A stretch of DNA of 37,432 nt from Bacillota bacterium (GTDB lineage: Bacteria > Bacillota > Proteinivoracia > UBA4975), in contig JAAYIH010000050.1 of the NCBI GenBank assembly GCA_012523545.1, positions 1-37,432 of the forward strand, in the 5' to 3' direction. Positions 25,495 to 34,044 of the stretch are shown here, in pieces. Each line of letters begins with the position of its first letter. Position 1 is the first letter of the stretch. The translations under genes were made by a program, and so were the position numbers. The notes beneath the pieces are model-generated. The model was not told the DNA's origin. It was given only the letters and a program-made list of their open reading frames with translations, and did not search any database.

Positions 25495-25653
25495 GTGGAG
25501 TGTCCCAATTGCAGTTCCAGGGACACCGGCAGGGTAGGCAACAATCAGTACTATTGCTGGAACTGTTTTGTCCTTTTCAGCTTTGACAGCAAAAGGCGCC
25601 CGCGCCTGTACGAAGTGGATACAGAGGGCACGCTGACGGCATTAGAACACTAA
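25495..25653 (+). CDS. 52-aa zinc-ribbon protein
   Basis: Two CxxC knuckles (ECPNCSS at the start and YYCWNCFVLF after about 18 residues) form a compact zinc ribbon, followed by a short basic-acidic tail. The architecture is like small rubredoxin/ribosomal-type ribbons that bind nucleic acid or proteins; the function is unknown. GTG 25495 follows GGAGG (25481-25485) at 9 bases; a longer frame from 25447 would overlap the previous gene and lacks a Shine-Dalgarno. Confidence 0.75.
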   Translation: MECPNCSSRDTGRVGNNQYYCWNCFVLFSFDSKRRPRLYEVDTEGTLTALEH

Positions 25654-25669
25654 GAGGAGGTGCGGACAG

Positions 25670-25870
25670 ATGCGCCGCGGATACTGGACGGGATTTATCA
25701 TGGGCGGCATTTTGGGCATGATGGCGGCCAAGGTATACGGCGACGGCTTGCTGGGGAAATTGTTTCCGGCCCTGAGCGGCGAAGATGAGGAAAGGGCGGA
25801 ACTGCGCCCGGGCCGCATCAGGGCCAACGGGTACCGGCCCCGGCGCCGCCGGCTGAGGCGGGAGGTATAA
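25670..25870 (+). CDS. 66-aa small membrane protein with basic tail
   Basis: A Gly/Met-rich transmembrane helix (FIMGGILGMMAAKVYG, about residues 9-24) is followed by an acidic patch (GEDEERAE) and a very Arg-rich C-terminus (RPRRRRLRR). The first part resembles YtxH-like small membrane proteins. AGAGGAGG precedes ATG 25670 at good distance. It is probably co-transcribed with the PRC-barrel and zinc-ribbon genes. Function unknown. Confidence 0.75.
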   Translation: MRRGYWTGFIMGGILGMMAAKVYGDGLLGKLFPALSGEDEERAELRPGRIRANGYRPRRRRLRREV

Positions 25871-25886
25871 ATTTACAGCACCTCAC

Positions 25887-25917
25887 CTGGGCAGCTGTCT
25901 GCTGCCCAGTAATTTTT
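25887..25917 (+). terminator. terminator of the PRC-barrel operon
   Basis: CTGGGCAG (25887-25894) with CTGCCCAG (25902-25909), then TAATTTTTT. Confidence 0.85.
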
Positions 25918-25956
25918 TGCGGCGGCAGTGGATAAGCTGTACAGAGGTGAGATAGC

Positions 25957-27012
25957 GTGTGGAAGCGAATTGGCCGCAGCCCGGCGCTGAAAACCGGCCT
26001 GTATATCGCCGGCGCCCTGGTCCTGGCGCTGGCAGCCTGGCTGTTGCGGCGGCGGCTGCTGGCGATATTCACTCCCTTTGCCGTCGCCCTGGCCATCGCC
26101 TACGTCCTCAATCCGGTGGTCCTTTGGCTGCAACAGCGGCGCCTGCCGCGGACGCTGGCGGTGGCGGCGATATACCTGGCCTTTTTTGGCCTGGTCTTTG
26201 CCCTTTCCGCCCGCCTGGTTCCCCTGGTTGTCCGGGAAGCCGACCGCCTGGCCGAGGGGATTCCTCAATATACCCAGCAGGCCCAGCAACTGCTCAACAC
26301 TTTCTACAGCGCCGCCCGGCGTCTCAACCTGCCCCTTTCGGTGCAAAAGGCCCTGGAAGCGGGGTTGCGGGACGCCGAAGCGTCGCTGGTGGCCCGCCTG
26401 TCCCGCATTCCGGAAATGACGGTGGACGTCGCCCGGGGCATATTCAACCTGGTGCTGGTCCTCATCCTCACCTTTTACTTCCTCAAGGACTTTGAAATGG
26501 TTAAGGACAGCCTCTACCTGGTCATTCCCCGCAAAAACCGGGCCCGGGCCCGCAAAATACTGCACGAGATCGATACCAGCCTGGGCAGGTACGTCCGGGG
26601 ACAATTGCTGGTTTCCCTCCTCGTCGCCGCGGCCACGTACCTGAGCCTGTTGCTGTTGGGGGTGGACTTCGCCCTGATTCTGGCCCTGGTAGCGGGCGTC
26701 ACCAACGTCATCCCCTACTTCGGCCCCTTCCTGGGCGCCATTCCCGCCGTGCTGACGGCCCTGCTGCAGGCACCGGCACTGGCGCTGAAAACGGCACTGG
26801 TTTATACCATAATCCAGCAGGCCGAAAGCCATTTCATCGCCCCTCAGGTGCTGGGCAAGAGCCTGGGCCTGCATCCCCTGGTGGTCATTCTGGCCCTGCT
26901 GGCGGGGGGCCAGTTCCTGGGCCTGCCGGGCCTGATGGTGGCGGTGCCGGCGACGGCGGTGGCCCGGATCGTCATCCGCAACCTGGTGGTGCCCCCGGTG
27001 GACGGCCGCTGA
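25957..27012 (+). CDS. AI-2E/PerM-family transporter
   Basis: The 351-aa membrane protein has about seven to eight transmembrane segments. Two to three are at the N-terminus, then comes an extended loop region (about 88-165), then VLVLILTFYFLKDFEMVK and a C-terminal bundle with VTNVIPYFGPFLGAIPAVL, a hallmark of the family. Members export small molecules such as AI-2 or act as Na+/H+ antiporters; the substrate here is unknown. GTG 25957 follows GAGGTGA. Such a gene directly upstream of alaS is common in Clostridia, but alaS has its own promoter. Confidence 0.9.
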   Translation: MWKRIGRSPALKTGLYIAGALVLALAAWLLRRRLLAIFTPFAVALAIAYVLNPVVLWLQQRRLPRTLAVAAIYLAFFGLVFALSARLVPLVVREADRLAEGIPQYTQQAQQLLNTFYSAARRLNLPLSVQKALEAGLRDAEASLVARLSRIPEMTVDVARGIFNLVLVLILTFYFLKDFEMVKDSLYLVIPRKNRARARKILHEIDTSLGRYVRGQLLVSLLVAAATYLSLLLLGVDFALILALVAGVTNVIPYFGPFLGAIPAVLTALLQAPALALKTALVYTIIQQAESHFIAPQVLGKSLGLHPLVVILALLAGGQFLGLPGLMVAVPATAVARIVIRNLVVPPVDGR

Positions 27013-27025
27013 AGGGCGGCAAAAG

Positions 27026-27054
27026 TTGACAGCACCCGGCAAGGCGGATATAAT
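27026..27054 (+). promoter_or_regulatory. consensus sigma-A promoter of alaS operon
   Basis: Perfect TTGACA (27026-27031) and TATAAT (27049-27054) with the ideal 17-base spacer. Confidence 0.9.
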
Positions 27055-27060
27055 TTGGGT

Positions 27061-27285
27061 ATTAACGGCAAAGTGCCTGGGAAGGGGTCAGCTGATACCT
27101 GTGCCTTGCAGAGAGGGGCCGGCCGGTGCGAGGTCCCGGCGCAGTTTCGGCAGCCGCCCCGGAGGCGGAGGCGATGAGTCTCACGGTTGATCCCGTTATC
27201 GATCGGCTGAGTTGACCGGTTTCTCCGGTAAGCAAGGTGGTACCGCGGCCAGCCCGTCCTTGTAGGGATGGGTTTATCTTTTTAT
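27061..27285 (+). promoter_or_regulatory. T-box leader of alaS
   Basis: AAGGTGGTACCGCGG (27234-27248) is the T-box antiterminator element. The UGGN bulge has N = T (27241), fitting discriminator A73 of tRNA-Ala. A terminator hairpin, CCCGTCCT with AGGGATGGG (about 27253-27272), and TTTATCTTTTT follow. Stem I occupies about 27066-27170, but I could not fix the specifier codon with certainty. Uncharged tRNA-Ala should raise alaS expression. Confidence 0.9.
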
Positions 27286-27301
27286 AAGGAAGGTGACGGT
27301 T

Positions 27302-29920
27302 ATGAAAGGGCATGAAATTCGCACCAAATTTCTCCGGTTCTTTGCCGGCAAAGGCCACACCGTGGTGGAGAGCTACAGCCTGGTTCCCGAAAACGACCCC
27401 AGCCTGTTGCTCATCGGCGCCGGCATGGCGCCGCTGAAGGCATATTTCACCGGGGCCAAGACCCCGCCCAACCGGCGCATGGCCAGCTGCCAGAAGTGCG
27501 TGCGCACCGGCGACATAGACGAGGTGGGCAAGACCGCCCGCCACCACACCTTTTTTGAGATGCTGGGCAATTTCTCCTTCGGGGATTACTTTAAAAAAGA
27601 GGCCATTGCCTGGGCCTGGGAATTCTTGCTGCAGGAGCTGAAACTGGATCCCGACAGGCTGTGGGCCTCGGTGTATGAAGAGGACCAGGAGGCCTGGGAT
27701 ATTTGGCACAAGGAAATTGGCCTGGCGCCGGAGCGCATTGTGCGCCTGGGCAAAGAGCACAATTTCTGGGAGATCGGCGTCGGACCCTGCGGTCCCTGTT
27801 CCGAAATCTACGTCGATCTGGGCCCCGACAAGGGTTGCGGCCGGCCCGACTGCAAGCCCGGTTGCGACTGCGACCGCTACCTGGAAATCTGGAACCTGGT
27901 CTTCACCCAGTTTGACAAGGACGAAGACGGCAACTACCACCCCCTGTCGGCGCCCAACATCGATACCGGCATGGGTCTGGAACGGATCGCCGCCGTCATG
28001 CAGGGTGTGGAAACCAATTACGATTGCGACCTGGTCTACCCCCTCATCGACCATTTTGCCCGCCTGGCCGGCGTCCAGTACGCCGATCCGGCTTACACCC
28101 GCTCGCTGCGGGTCATTGTCGACCATTTCCGGGCGGTGGCCTTTATGTTCAGCGACGGCATCCTGCCTGCCAATGAAGGCCGGGGTTACGTGTTGCGCCG
28201 CCTGTTGCGGCGGGCCGTCCGGTACGGCTTGCTCTGCGGCCTGGACGGCAGCTTTTTGCACACCGGCGTCGAGCCGCTGGTGGGCATCTTCGGGGAGGTC
28301 TATCCCCAACTGGCGGCCAACCGCCAGTACCTGGTGTCCGCCATCAAAGCCGAGGAAGAACGGTTTTTGACCACCATTCGCGAGGGCATGGAGTTGCTTA
28401 AGGATGAGCTGGCCCGGGTGGGGGCCGGCGGCGTCCTGGCCGGCGAAGCTGCCTTCCGGCTCTACGATACCTTCGGCTTCCCCCTGGAACTGACGGTGGA
28501 AATAGCCGGAGAACACCAGGTGCAGGTGGACGAGGACGGTTTCCGCAAAGCCCTGGAACACCAGCGCAGCCAGGCCCGGGCCGCCCGGGAGCAGGTGGAC
28601 GCCATGAAGGTACAGGACACCGCCGCCCTGCTCCGGGACGTGCCTGCCACTGAGTTCAGCGGCTATTCCGCCCTGTCCGCTGCCGGCAAGGTCCTGGCCC
28701 TGTTGGGGCCCAAGGGCCGCCTGGAGGAGACGGGACCGGGCGAGCCGGTGCTGGTCGTCCTGGACAAAACGCCTTTCTACGCCGAGGGCGGCGGCCAGGT
28801 GGGCGACAGCGGCGTCATTTACAGCGGCCGGGCCCGGGTGGAAGTGGAGACGGTGACCCGGCAGGACGGCGTCTTCCTCCACCACGGCCGGGTGGTGCAG
28901 GGGACCATTGGCGTCGGCGACGACGTCACCGCCGAGGTCTCGGCGCGGCGCCGGGACATCCAGGCCAACCACACTGCCACCCACCTGCTGCACCATGCCC
29001 TGCGCAAGGTGCTGGGCGAGCACGTCGTGCAGGCCGGTTCGCTGGTGGAGGGCGAAAGGCTGCGCTTTGACTTTACCCATCCCCGGGGGCTGACGGCCGA
29101 CGAGCTGGCCCGGGTTGAAAGGGAAGTCAATGCCCTCATCGGCGCCGACTTGCCTGTTGACGCCCGGGAAATGAGCATGGAGGAAGCCCGGCGCATGGGC
29201 GCCATAGCCCTCTTTGGAGAAAAGTACGGAGAAAGGGTGCGCGTGGTGTCGGTGGGCGATGTCAGCCGGGAACTGTGCGGCGGTACCCACGTCGCCAGCA
29301 CCGCTTTGATCCGGGGCTTTAAAATACTTTCGGAAACCGGAATCGGGGCCGGGGTCAGGCGCGTTGAAGCCGTTACCGGCGACGCCATGTTGCGCCACTT
29401 CTTCCGGACGGAAGAGCTGCTGGCCAAAGCCGCCGCCGTCGCCAAAACCCAGCCCGAGCTGCTGGCGGCCCGCATCGAGGAATTGCAGCAACAGCTCAAG
29501 GAGCAGAAGAGCAGGGCCGAAAAATTGGAAAGCAAATTGTTCAAACTGGAGTCCGGGGCGCTGGTCGGCGCCGCCGTGGAGGTCGACGGCATCAAGGTGC
29601 TGGCCCGCCGGGTGGACGCCGCCGACATGGCCGCCCTGCGCACCCGGGCTGAACAGGTGCTGGCCCAAATGGGCGGCGGAGTGGTCATTCTGGGCGCGGT
29701 ACAGGACGGAAAGGTCAACCTGGCGGCGACGGCCGGCAAGGATGCGCTGGCCCGGGGCGTGCACTGCGGCAAGCTTATCGGCGCCGTGGCCCGGGAAGTG
29801 GGCGGGGGCGGCGGCGGCCGGCCCGACATGGCCCAGGCGGGGGGCAAGGATCCTTCCCGGCTGGAGCAGGCCCTGGCTCTCGCTCCCCGGGTGCTGCAGG
29901 AGCAAATTGCGCAGCAATGA
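27302..29920 (+). CDS. alaS: alanyl-tRNA synthetase
   Basis: AlaRS charges tRNA-Ala and edits Ser/Gly mischarging. The 872-aa protein has a class II catalytic domain (RTKFLRFFAGKGHTVVESYS, FEMLGNFSFGDYFKK). Next come the tRNA-binding region and an editing domain with zinc ligands His557 and His561 (HTATH) and Cys659 (CGGTHV). A coiled coil (about 720-760) and the C-Ala/DHHA1 domain ending GGGGGGRPDMAQAGG follow. ATG 27302 is preferred to GTG 27293, which overlaps the AAGGAAGG Shine-Dalgarno. Confidence 0.97.
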   Translation: MKGHEIRTKFLRFFAGKGHTVVESYSLVPENDPSLLLIGAGMAPLKAYFTGAKTPPNRRMASCQKCVRTGDIDEVGKTARHHTFFEMLGNFSFGDYFKKEAIAWAWEFLLQELKLDPDRLWASVYEEDQEAWDIWHKEIGLAPERIVRLGKEHNFWEIGVGPCGPCSEIYVDLGPDKGCGRPDCKPGCDCDRYLEIWNLVFTQFDKDEDGNYHPLSAPNIDTGMGLERIAAVMQGVETNYDCDLVYPLIDHFARLAGVQYADPAYTRSLRVIVDHFRAVAFMFSDGILPANEGRGYVLRRLLRRAVRYGLLCGLDGSFLHTGVEPLVGIFGEVYPQLAANRQYLVSAIKAEEERFLTTIREGMELLKDELARVGAGGVLAGEAAFRLYDTFGFPLELTVEIAGEHQVQVDEDGFRKALEHQRSQARAAREQVDAMKVQDTAALLRDVPATEFSGYSALSAAGKVLALLGPKGRLEETGPGEPVLVVLDKTPFYAEGGGQVGDSGVIYSGRARVEVETVTRQDGVFLHHGRVVQGTIGVGDDVTAEVSARRRDIQANHTATHLLHHALRKVLGEHVVQAGSLVEGERLRFDFTHPRGLTADELARVEREVNALIGADLPVDAREMSMEEARRMGAIALFGEKYGERVRVVSVGDVSRELCGGTHVASTALIRGFKILSETGIGAGVRRVEAVTGDAMLRHFFRTEELLAKAAAVAKTQPELLAARIEELQQQLKEQKSRAEKLESKLFKLESGALVGAAVEVDGIKVLARRVDAADMAALRTRAEQVLAQMGGGVVILGAVQDGKVNLAATAGKDALARGVHCGKLIGAVAREVGGGGGGRPDMAQAGGKDPSRLEQALALAPRVLQEQIAQQ

Positions 29921-30012
29921 ATACATTGGCCCCGGAGGGGAATAAAATAGTTTGCAGGATTTAACAGACTAAAGGCGAATATAATCCTGTAGGTATATAG
30001 GGGGGTGGCGAA

Positions 30013-30273
30013 ATGAGCAAACATACCCAGGATACCGTAAGTTTCCAAATGAGCTCTGAAGAAACCAGCGAGACCAGGAGAATACTGGTGGAAGTCTTCC
30101 GGGCCCTGGAGGAAAAGGGCTACAATCCCATCAACCAAATTGTGGGCTACCTGATTTCCGCCGATCCGGCATATATCACCAGCCACAACAACGCGCGCAA
30201 CCTGATTCGCAAACTGGAGCGGGATGACATTCTGGAAGAGCTGGTGTCGGCGTACCTGGCCGAGGTCAAGTAA
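30013..30273 (+). CDS. IreB family regulatory phosphoprotein (YrzL)
   Basis: IreB-family proteins (UPF0297) are substrates of PASTA kinases of the IreK/PrkC type and affect cell-wall stress responses. The 86-aa product has the family body [43 protein letters not shown]-type sequence. Thr5 and Thr8 have the same three-residue spacing as the phosphorylated Thr pair described in Enterococcus IreB. GGGGGGTGG precedes ATG 30013. A TATAAT at 29980-29985 could be its own -10 but lacks a good -35. It is followed directly by the reductase gene. Confidence 0.93.
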   Translation: MSKHTQDTVSFQMSSEETSETRRILVEVFRALEEKGYNPINQIVGYLISADPAYITSHNNARNLIRKLERDDILEELVSAYLAEVK

Positions 30274-31215
30274 ATGTCCAGTGAGACAAAGCTGGGCCCG
30301 CTGACGGTGAGTCGGCTGGGGTTCGGCACCCTGTCCCTCAGCCCCCTTCAATCTTTCCACGAGGTTGACCAGGGGGCTGAACTCTTGTGTTACGCCTGGC
30401 ACAAGGGCATCACCTTCTGGGATACCGCCCAGATCTACGCCAATTACCCCCTGTTGCGCACGGCCATAAAGAAACTGCCCCGCCTTCCCGTGGTGGCCAC
30501 CAAGACCTATGCGTACAGCGCCAGGGGCGCCGAGGCGGCGGTGGATGAGGCCCGGCGCCAGCTGGATATGGACGTGCTGGATATAATGTTGCTCCACGAG
30601 CAGGAGGCGCTGACCCTGCCCGGGCACCGTCCGGCCCTGGACTGGCTGGCCGGGGCCCGGGAACGGGGTCTGATTCGGGCGGTGGGCGTCTCCACCCATT
30701 CCGTCGCCTGCGTCCTGGCGGCGGCGGAGCTGGATGAAATTGACGTCATCCATCCCCTGTACAACAAATGGGGGCTGGGCATTTGCGACGGCAGCGCCCG
30801 GGACATGGCTGCCGCCATTGCCCGCGCCCGCCGGCGGGGCAAGGGGATTTACGCCATGAAGGTACTGGGCGGCGGCGCCATGTACCGCCGCGCCGGGGAA
30901 GCCATCCGCCATGTGTTGCAGCAGCCCTGGCTGGACAGCATGGTCATCGGCATGTCCACTGCCGCCGAAGTGGATTTTAACCTGGCGGTGCTGGAGGGGC
31001 GCACTCCGCCTCCCGGGCTGGCCCGCCGGGTGCGCGGGCGCAGCCGGCGCCTCCACGTGGCCGAGTGGTGCCAGGGGTGCGGACAATGCCTCCCGGCCTG
31101 CTCCCAGGGCGCCCTGCAACTGGCCGGGGACAAAGTTACTGTGCAGGCGGAGCGCTGCGTGCTCTGCGGCTACTGTTGCCGCGCCTGTCCGCACGTGTGC
31201 CTGAAGATCATTTGA
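30274..31215 (+). CDS. aldo/keto reductase with C-terminal 2[4Fe-4S] ferredoxin domain
   Basis: The N-terminal ~240 residues form an aldo/keto reductase barrel with the whole catalytic set visible: Asp and Tyr in WDTAQIY, Lys in VVATKTY and His in MLLHEQE. The C-terminal ~55 residues hold two [4Fe-4S] motifs, CQGCGQCLPAC and CVLCGYCCRAC. The fusion (313 aa) suggests electron transfer between ferredoxin-type clusters and a carbonyl substrate, which is unknown. ATG follows the ireB stop directly, with GAGG inside ireB. Its place inside the ireB-ruvX operon is an addition relative to Bacillus. Confidence 0.9.
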   Translation: MSSETKLGPLTVSRLGFGTLSLSPLQSFHEVDQGAELLCYAWHKGITFWDTAQIYANYPLLRTAIKKLPRLPVVATKTYAYSARGAEAAVDEARRQLDMDVLDIMLLHEQEALTLPGHRPALDWLAGARERGLIRAVGVSTHSVACVLAAAELDEIDVIHPLYNKWGLGICDGSARDMAAAIARARRRGKGIYAMKVLGGGAMYRRAGEAIRHVLQQPWLDSMVIGMSTAAEVDFNLAVLEGRTPPPGLARRVRGRSRRLHVAEWCQGCGQCLPACSQGALQLAGDKVTVQAERCVLCGYCCRACPHVCLKII

Positions 31216-31226
31216 GGGGGGTTAAC

Positions 31227-31640
31227 GTGGAGAGAATCCTGGCCCTGGACGCCGGCGAAAAGCGGATTGGGGTGGCCATTTCCGATCCCCTGGGCATCAC
31301 CGCCCAGGGCTTGACGGTGCTGGAAAATTCGCCCCGGGTCTTTGACGAAATAAAGGAAATTTGCCAAAAATACGCAGTGGGCAGGATTGTGGTGGGGTTG
31401 CCCAGGAACATGGACAACACCCTGGGGCCGCGGGCGCAGTGGAGCAGGCAGTTTGCCGAGAAAGTGGCCCGGGCCACCGGATTGCCCGTGGATATGGAGG
31501 ATGAGCGCCTGACCACAGCCGCTGCCGCCCGGGTGCTGCTGGATGCCGACCTCAGCCGCAAAAAGCGGCGCCGGGTCGTGGACAAAACGGCAGCAGTGCT
31601 GATCCTGCAAAGCTATCTCGCAAAGGATGTGAAAAAATGA
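31227..31640 (+). CDS. ruvX: Holliday junction resolvase-like / pre-16S rRNA nuclease YqgF (RuvX)
   Basis: YqgF has an RNase H-like fold and matures the 5' end of 16S rRNA; the older name is putative Holliday junction resolvase. The 137-aa product shows ILALDAGEKRIGVAISDP with the first catalytic Asp, IVVGLPRNMDNTLGPRAQ, and DERLTTAAAARVL with the next acidic pair. VDKTAAVLILQSYL closes the domain. GTG 31227 follows GAGGGGGG. Its stop overlaps the next ATG. Confidence 0.95.
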   Translation: MERILALDAGEKRIGVAISDPLGITAQGLTVLENSPRVFDEIKEICQKYAVGRIVVGLPRNMDNTLGPRAQWSRQFAEKVARATGLPVDMEDERLTTAAAARVLLDADLSRKKRRRVVDKTAAVLILQSYLAKDVKK

Positions 31641-31894
31641 AAGATGACAAGCGGCTTGTCCAATTGTATAATGAAGAAGATAAAGGAATCCTTAACTTCA
31701 TAGAGCACAAGCGCCTGCTCGTTCAGGGCAGGGTCTACGCCTTGCTCCAGCCGGAAGACGACATGGATTACCTGGTTCCCTTTAGGGTGGAAGCGGCGGA
31801 GGACGGCGAAGAAGGCGAAGAGATTTACATTTACATCGTCGACGAGGACGAGATTCAAGCTGTGGAGGAGGCTTGGCACAAGCTTCACTCTTAA
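31637..31894 (+). CDS. DUF1292 (YrzB-like) protein
   Basis: The 85-aa acidic protein has the DUF1292 pattern: KRLLVQGRVYALLQPEDD, a Glu/Asp-rich turn (AEDGEEGEEIYIYIVDEDE) and a short C-terminal helix. The function is unknown, but the gene is regularly found between ruvX and mltG in Firmicutes, as here. ATG 31637 overlaps the ruvX stop (ATGA), with AAGGATGTG as Shine-Dalgarno. Confidence 0.88.
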   Translation: MKDDKRLVQLYNEEDKGILNFIEHKRLLVQGRVYALLQPEDDMDYLVPFRVEAAEDGEEGEEIYIYIVDEDEIQAVEEAWHKLHS

Positions 31895-31905
31895 GGGGGT
31901 AAACC

Positions 31906-33003
31906 ATGGTTTCCAATCAGCCCAAAATAAACAAAAAAAAGACGGCGGTCAGGACAGTCCTGACTGCGTTGCTCATTCTGGCCGTGGCGGCCGGCGGGGC
32001 GCTGTGGTTTGCCTGGACCCGTATCCAGGTCATGCTGGGACCTGTCAGCGATTCCCAAGAGCAAATCCTGGTTACCGTGCCCAGGGGTGCCACCAGCGCC
32101 CAGGTGGGCAAAATTCTCCAGGACGCGGGTCTCATTCACAACAGCACCCTCTTCCGCTTTTGGGTGCGCTACCATGACCTGGATGCCAAAATCCAGGCCG
32201 GGGATTATGTCCTCACCCCGTCCATGCGCCTTGAGGAAATAGTGGACAAACTGGTTCAGGGCGACGTCCACCGCGAGACGGTGCGCTTTACCATCCCCGA
32301 GGGGCTGTTTATAACGGACATCGCCGCCCGCCTGGCCAAGAAGGGGATCGTCGACCAGGAGCGCTTCCTGGAGCTGGCCGCCGATGTGGAACGGTGGCAG
32401 GGGTACTGGTTTGTCCAGGAATTGCCTGCAGGTTTGGAACAACCCCTGGAGGGCTACTTGTTCCCCGACACCTACGAAATTTTCGCCGATGAGGAAAACA
32501 AGGAAGAACTGATCATCACCCTGATGCTCAACCGGTTTAAGCAGGTGTTTACCGACGAAATGCGGGAGCGCGCCGCCGAACTGGGGATGAGCGTTCACCA
32601 GGTTGTCACCCTGGCCTCCATAGTGGAAAAAGAGGCGGTGGTTGATCACGAACGCCCGCTGATTGCCGGGGTATTCCACAATCGCCTGGCCATCCGCGAG
32701 CCTTTGGGGTCCTGCGCCACCATAAACTACATCCTGGGCGATTTCTCCATCCGCTACCTCACCACCGAGCAGACGCGCATTCCCTCTCCTTACAACACCT
32801 ACATCAACCGGGGCCTGCCCCCGGGACCCATCGCCGCCCCGGGCAAACGGGCCCTGGAGGCGACCCTCTGGCCGGAAGAAACCGACTACCTCTTTTTTGT
32901 CGCCAAAGACGACGGCAGCGGCGAGCACTACTTTGCCCGCACCAACGCCGAGCACGAGGCCAACAAAGCCAAAGCCAAGGCCAACAGAAACCGCAAGAAA
33001 TAG
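31906..33003 (+). CDS. mltG: endolytic murein transglycosylase MltG
   Basis: MltG (YceG) cuts nascent glycan strands and is thought to end peptidoglycan elongation. The 365-aa protein has a Lys-rich N-terminus, one transmembrane helix (about 17-36) and a LysM-like domain (VPRGATSAQVGKILQDAGLI). The YceG domain carries EGYLFPDTYEI, the catalytic Glu241 region ASIVEKEAVVDHERP, and PSPYNTYINRGLPPGPI. A Lys/Ala-rich tail follows. AAGGGGG precedes ATG 31906. It is in the conserved alaS-to-udk operon. Confidence 0.95.
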   Translation: MVSNQPKINKKKTAVRTVLTALLILAVAAGGALWFAWTRIQVMLGPVSDSQEQILVTVPRGATSAQVGKILQDAGLIHNSTLFRFWVRYHDLDAKIQAGDYVLTPSMRLEEIVDKLVQGDVHRETVRFTIPEGLFITDIAARLAKKGIVDQERFLELAADVERWQGYWFVQELPAGLEQPLEGYLFPDTYEIFADEENKEELIITLMLNRFKQVFTDEMRERAAELGMSVHQVVTLASIVEKEAVVDHERPLIAGVFHNRLAIREPLGSCATINYILGDFSIRYLTTEQTRIPSPYNTYINRGLPPGPIAAPGKRALEATLWPEETDYLFFVAKDDGSGEHYFARTNAEHEANKAKAKANRNRKK

Positions 33004-33018
33004 ACACCGGAGGAGCCT

Positions 33019-34044
33019 ATGAAGCAAAAGCCTGAGCTGCTGGCGCCCGCCGGCAATTTGGAAAAGCTGAGGACGGCCGTTACGTACGGCGCCGACGCCG
33101 TGTACCTGACCTTTGGGCGGCGGCCGGGCGCCTTCGCAGAGGCGGAGCTGGTGGAGGGCGTATATCATGCCCACGCCGCCGGCGTCCGCGTGTACGCCGC
33201 CGTCGACCCCCTTGCCCGCGCTTCCGGCGGGCAAAAGTTTATGGAGGACATACATTGGCTGGATGCCGTCGGCGTCGATGCCTTCATCGTTTCCGACCCC
33301 GCAGTCTTCGCCCTGGTGCGCCGGGCGGCGCCTGCACTGGAAGTACACATCGGCGAAGAGGTCAGCGCAGCAGCTTCGGCCCGGCATTGGCGCCAGCTGG
33401 GGGCGGCCCGGGTCAAGGCGGCCCGGGAGCTGACTGTCGCGGAAATAGCCCGCATGTACCGGGAGAGCGGCCTCGCCCTGGCGGCGACGGTTCACGGACC
33501 TTGCAACTCCCGGGAGCTGGTCACGTTGCCCTACCTGGACCGCCTGGCCCGGGCGGGCATCAGCGCTTTTATAATTGAGGGACGCCGGCGCAGCGCGCAC
33601 TGGCTGGCCACCGTGCTCAATGCCTACCGCGTATGCCTGGATGCCTGGTGGGAGACCGGCCGGAGCTCGGCCGACGAGGACTGGCTGCGGGAACTGGCCT
33701 GCTGCAGCAGCCGCCCCTGGAGTACGGGCTTTTACTTTGCGGATTCCGAACCCTGTGCGCAAAGCGTATCCCGGCCCCCTTGCCGGCCGGCGGCCTTTGT
33801 CGCGTTTGTGGAAAGCTGCAGCGCAGGCTGGCTGCACCTGGATGTGCGCAATAGTTTTGCCGTCGGAGCTGCCCTGGAATTCGTCGTGCCCGGCCGGCTG
33901 CCCCTCGGCTGCACGGCAGACCGGGTCTTTACCGCCGAAGGCGCGCCCATTTCCGGGGCTTCAGCTGTCCACGGCAAAGTAAAAATACCCTGGCGGGGCG
34001 AGGCGTTGCCCCCCTTTACAGTGGTCAGGCGGGTGAAAACATGA
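33019..34044 (+). CDS. divergent U32-family peptidase-like protein
   Basis: The start [28 protein letters not shown] is typical of U32 proteins, which include collagenase-like peptidases and tRNA/rRNA hydroxylation factors. Family members usually then show a Cys-rich signature around GxLCxxxxGxC; here that place reads [17 protein letters not shown] with only one Cys. At 341 aa it is shorter than YrrO-type proteins and carries a C-terminal beta-rich part. It may be a specialised or catalytically altered member. In Bacillus two U32 genes and a methyltransferase sit here; this window has one. GGAGGAG precedes ATG 33019; udk overlaps its stop. Confidence 0.8.
   Translation: MKQKPELLAPAGNLEKLRTAVTYGADAVYLTFGRRPGAFAEAELVEGVYHAHAAGVRVYAAVDPLARASGGQKFMEDIHWLDAVGVDAFIVSDPAVFALVRRAAPALEVHIGEEVSAAASARHWRQLGAARVKAARELTVAEIARMYRESGLALAATVHGPCNSRELVTLPYLDRLARAGISAFIIEGRRRSAHWLATVLNAYRVCLDAWWETGRSSADEDWLRELACCSSRPWSTGFYFADSEPCAQSVSRPPCRPAAFVAFVESCSAGWLHLDVRNSFAVGAALEFVVPGRLPLGCTADRVFTAEGAPISGASAVHGKVKIPWRGEALPPFTVVRRVKT

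Noticed and set aside
27062-29926. A 954-codon minus-strand open frame opposite alaS and its T-box
   Set aside because: Antisense shadow of alaS; it even covers the T-box leader and promoter-proximal region. No recognisable motifs.
28819-31194. A 791-codon minus-strand open frame spanning the end of alaS, ireB and the reductase gene
   Set aside because: It crosses three well-supported plus-strand genes and an intergenic region; the translation changes character along its length, as expected for a chance open frame.
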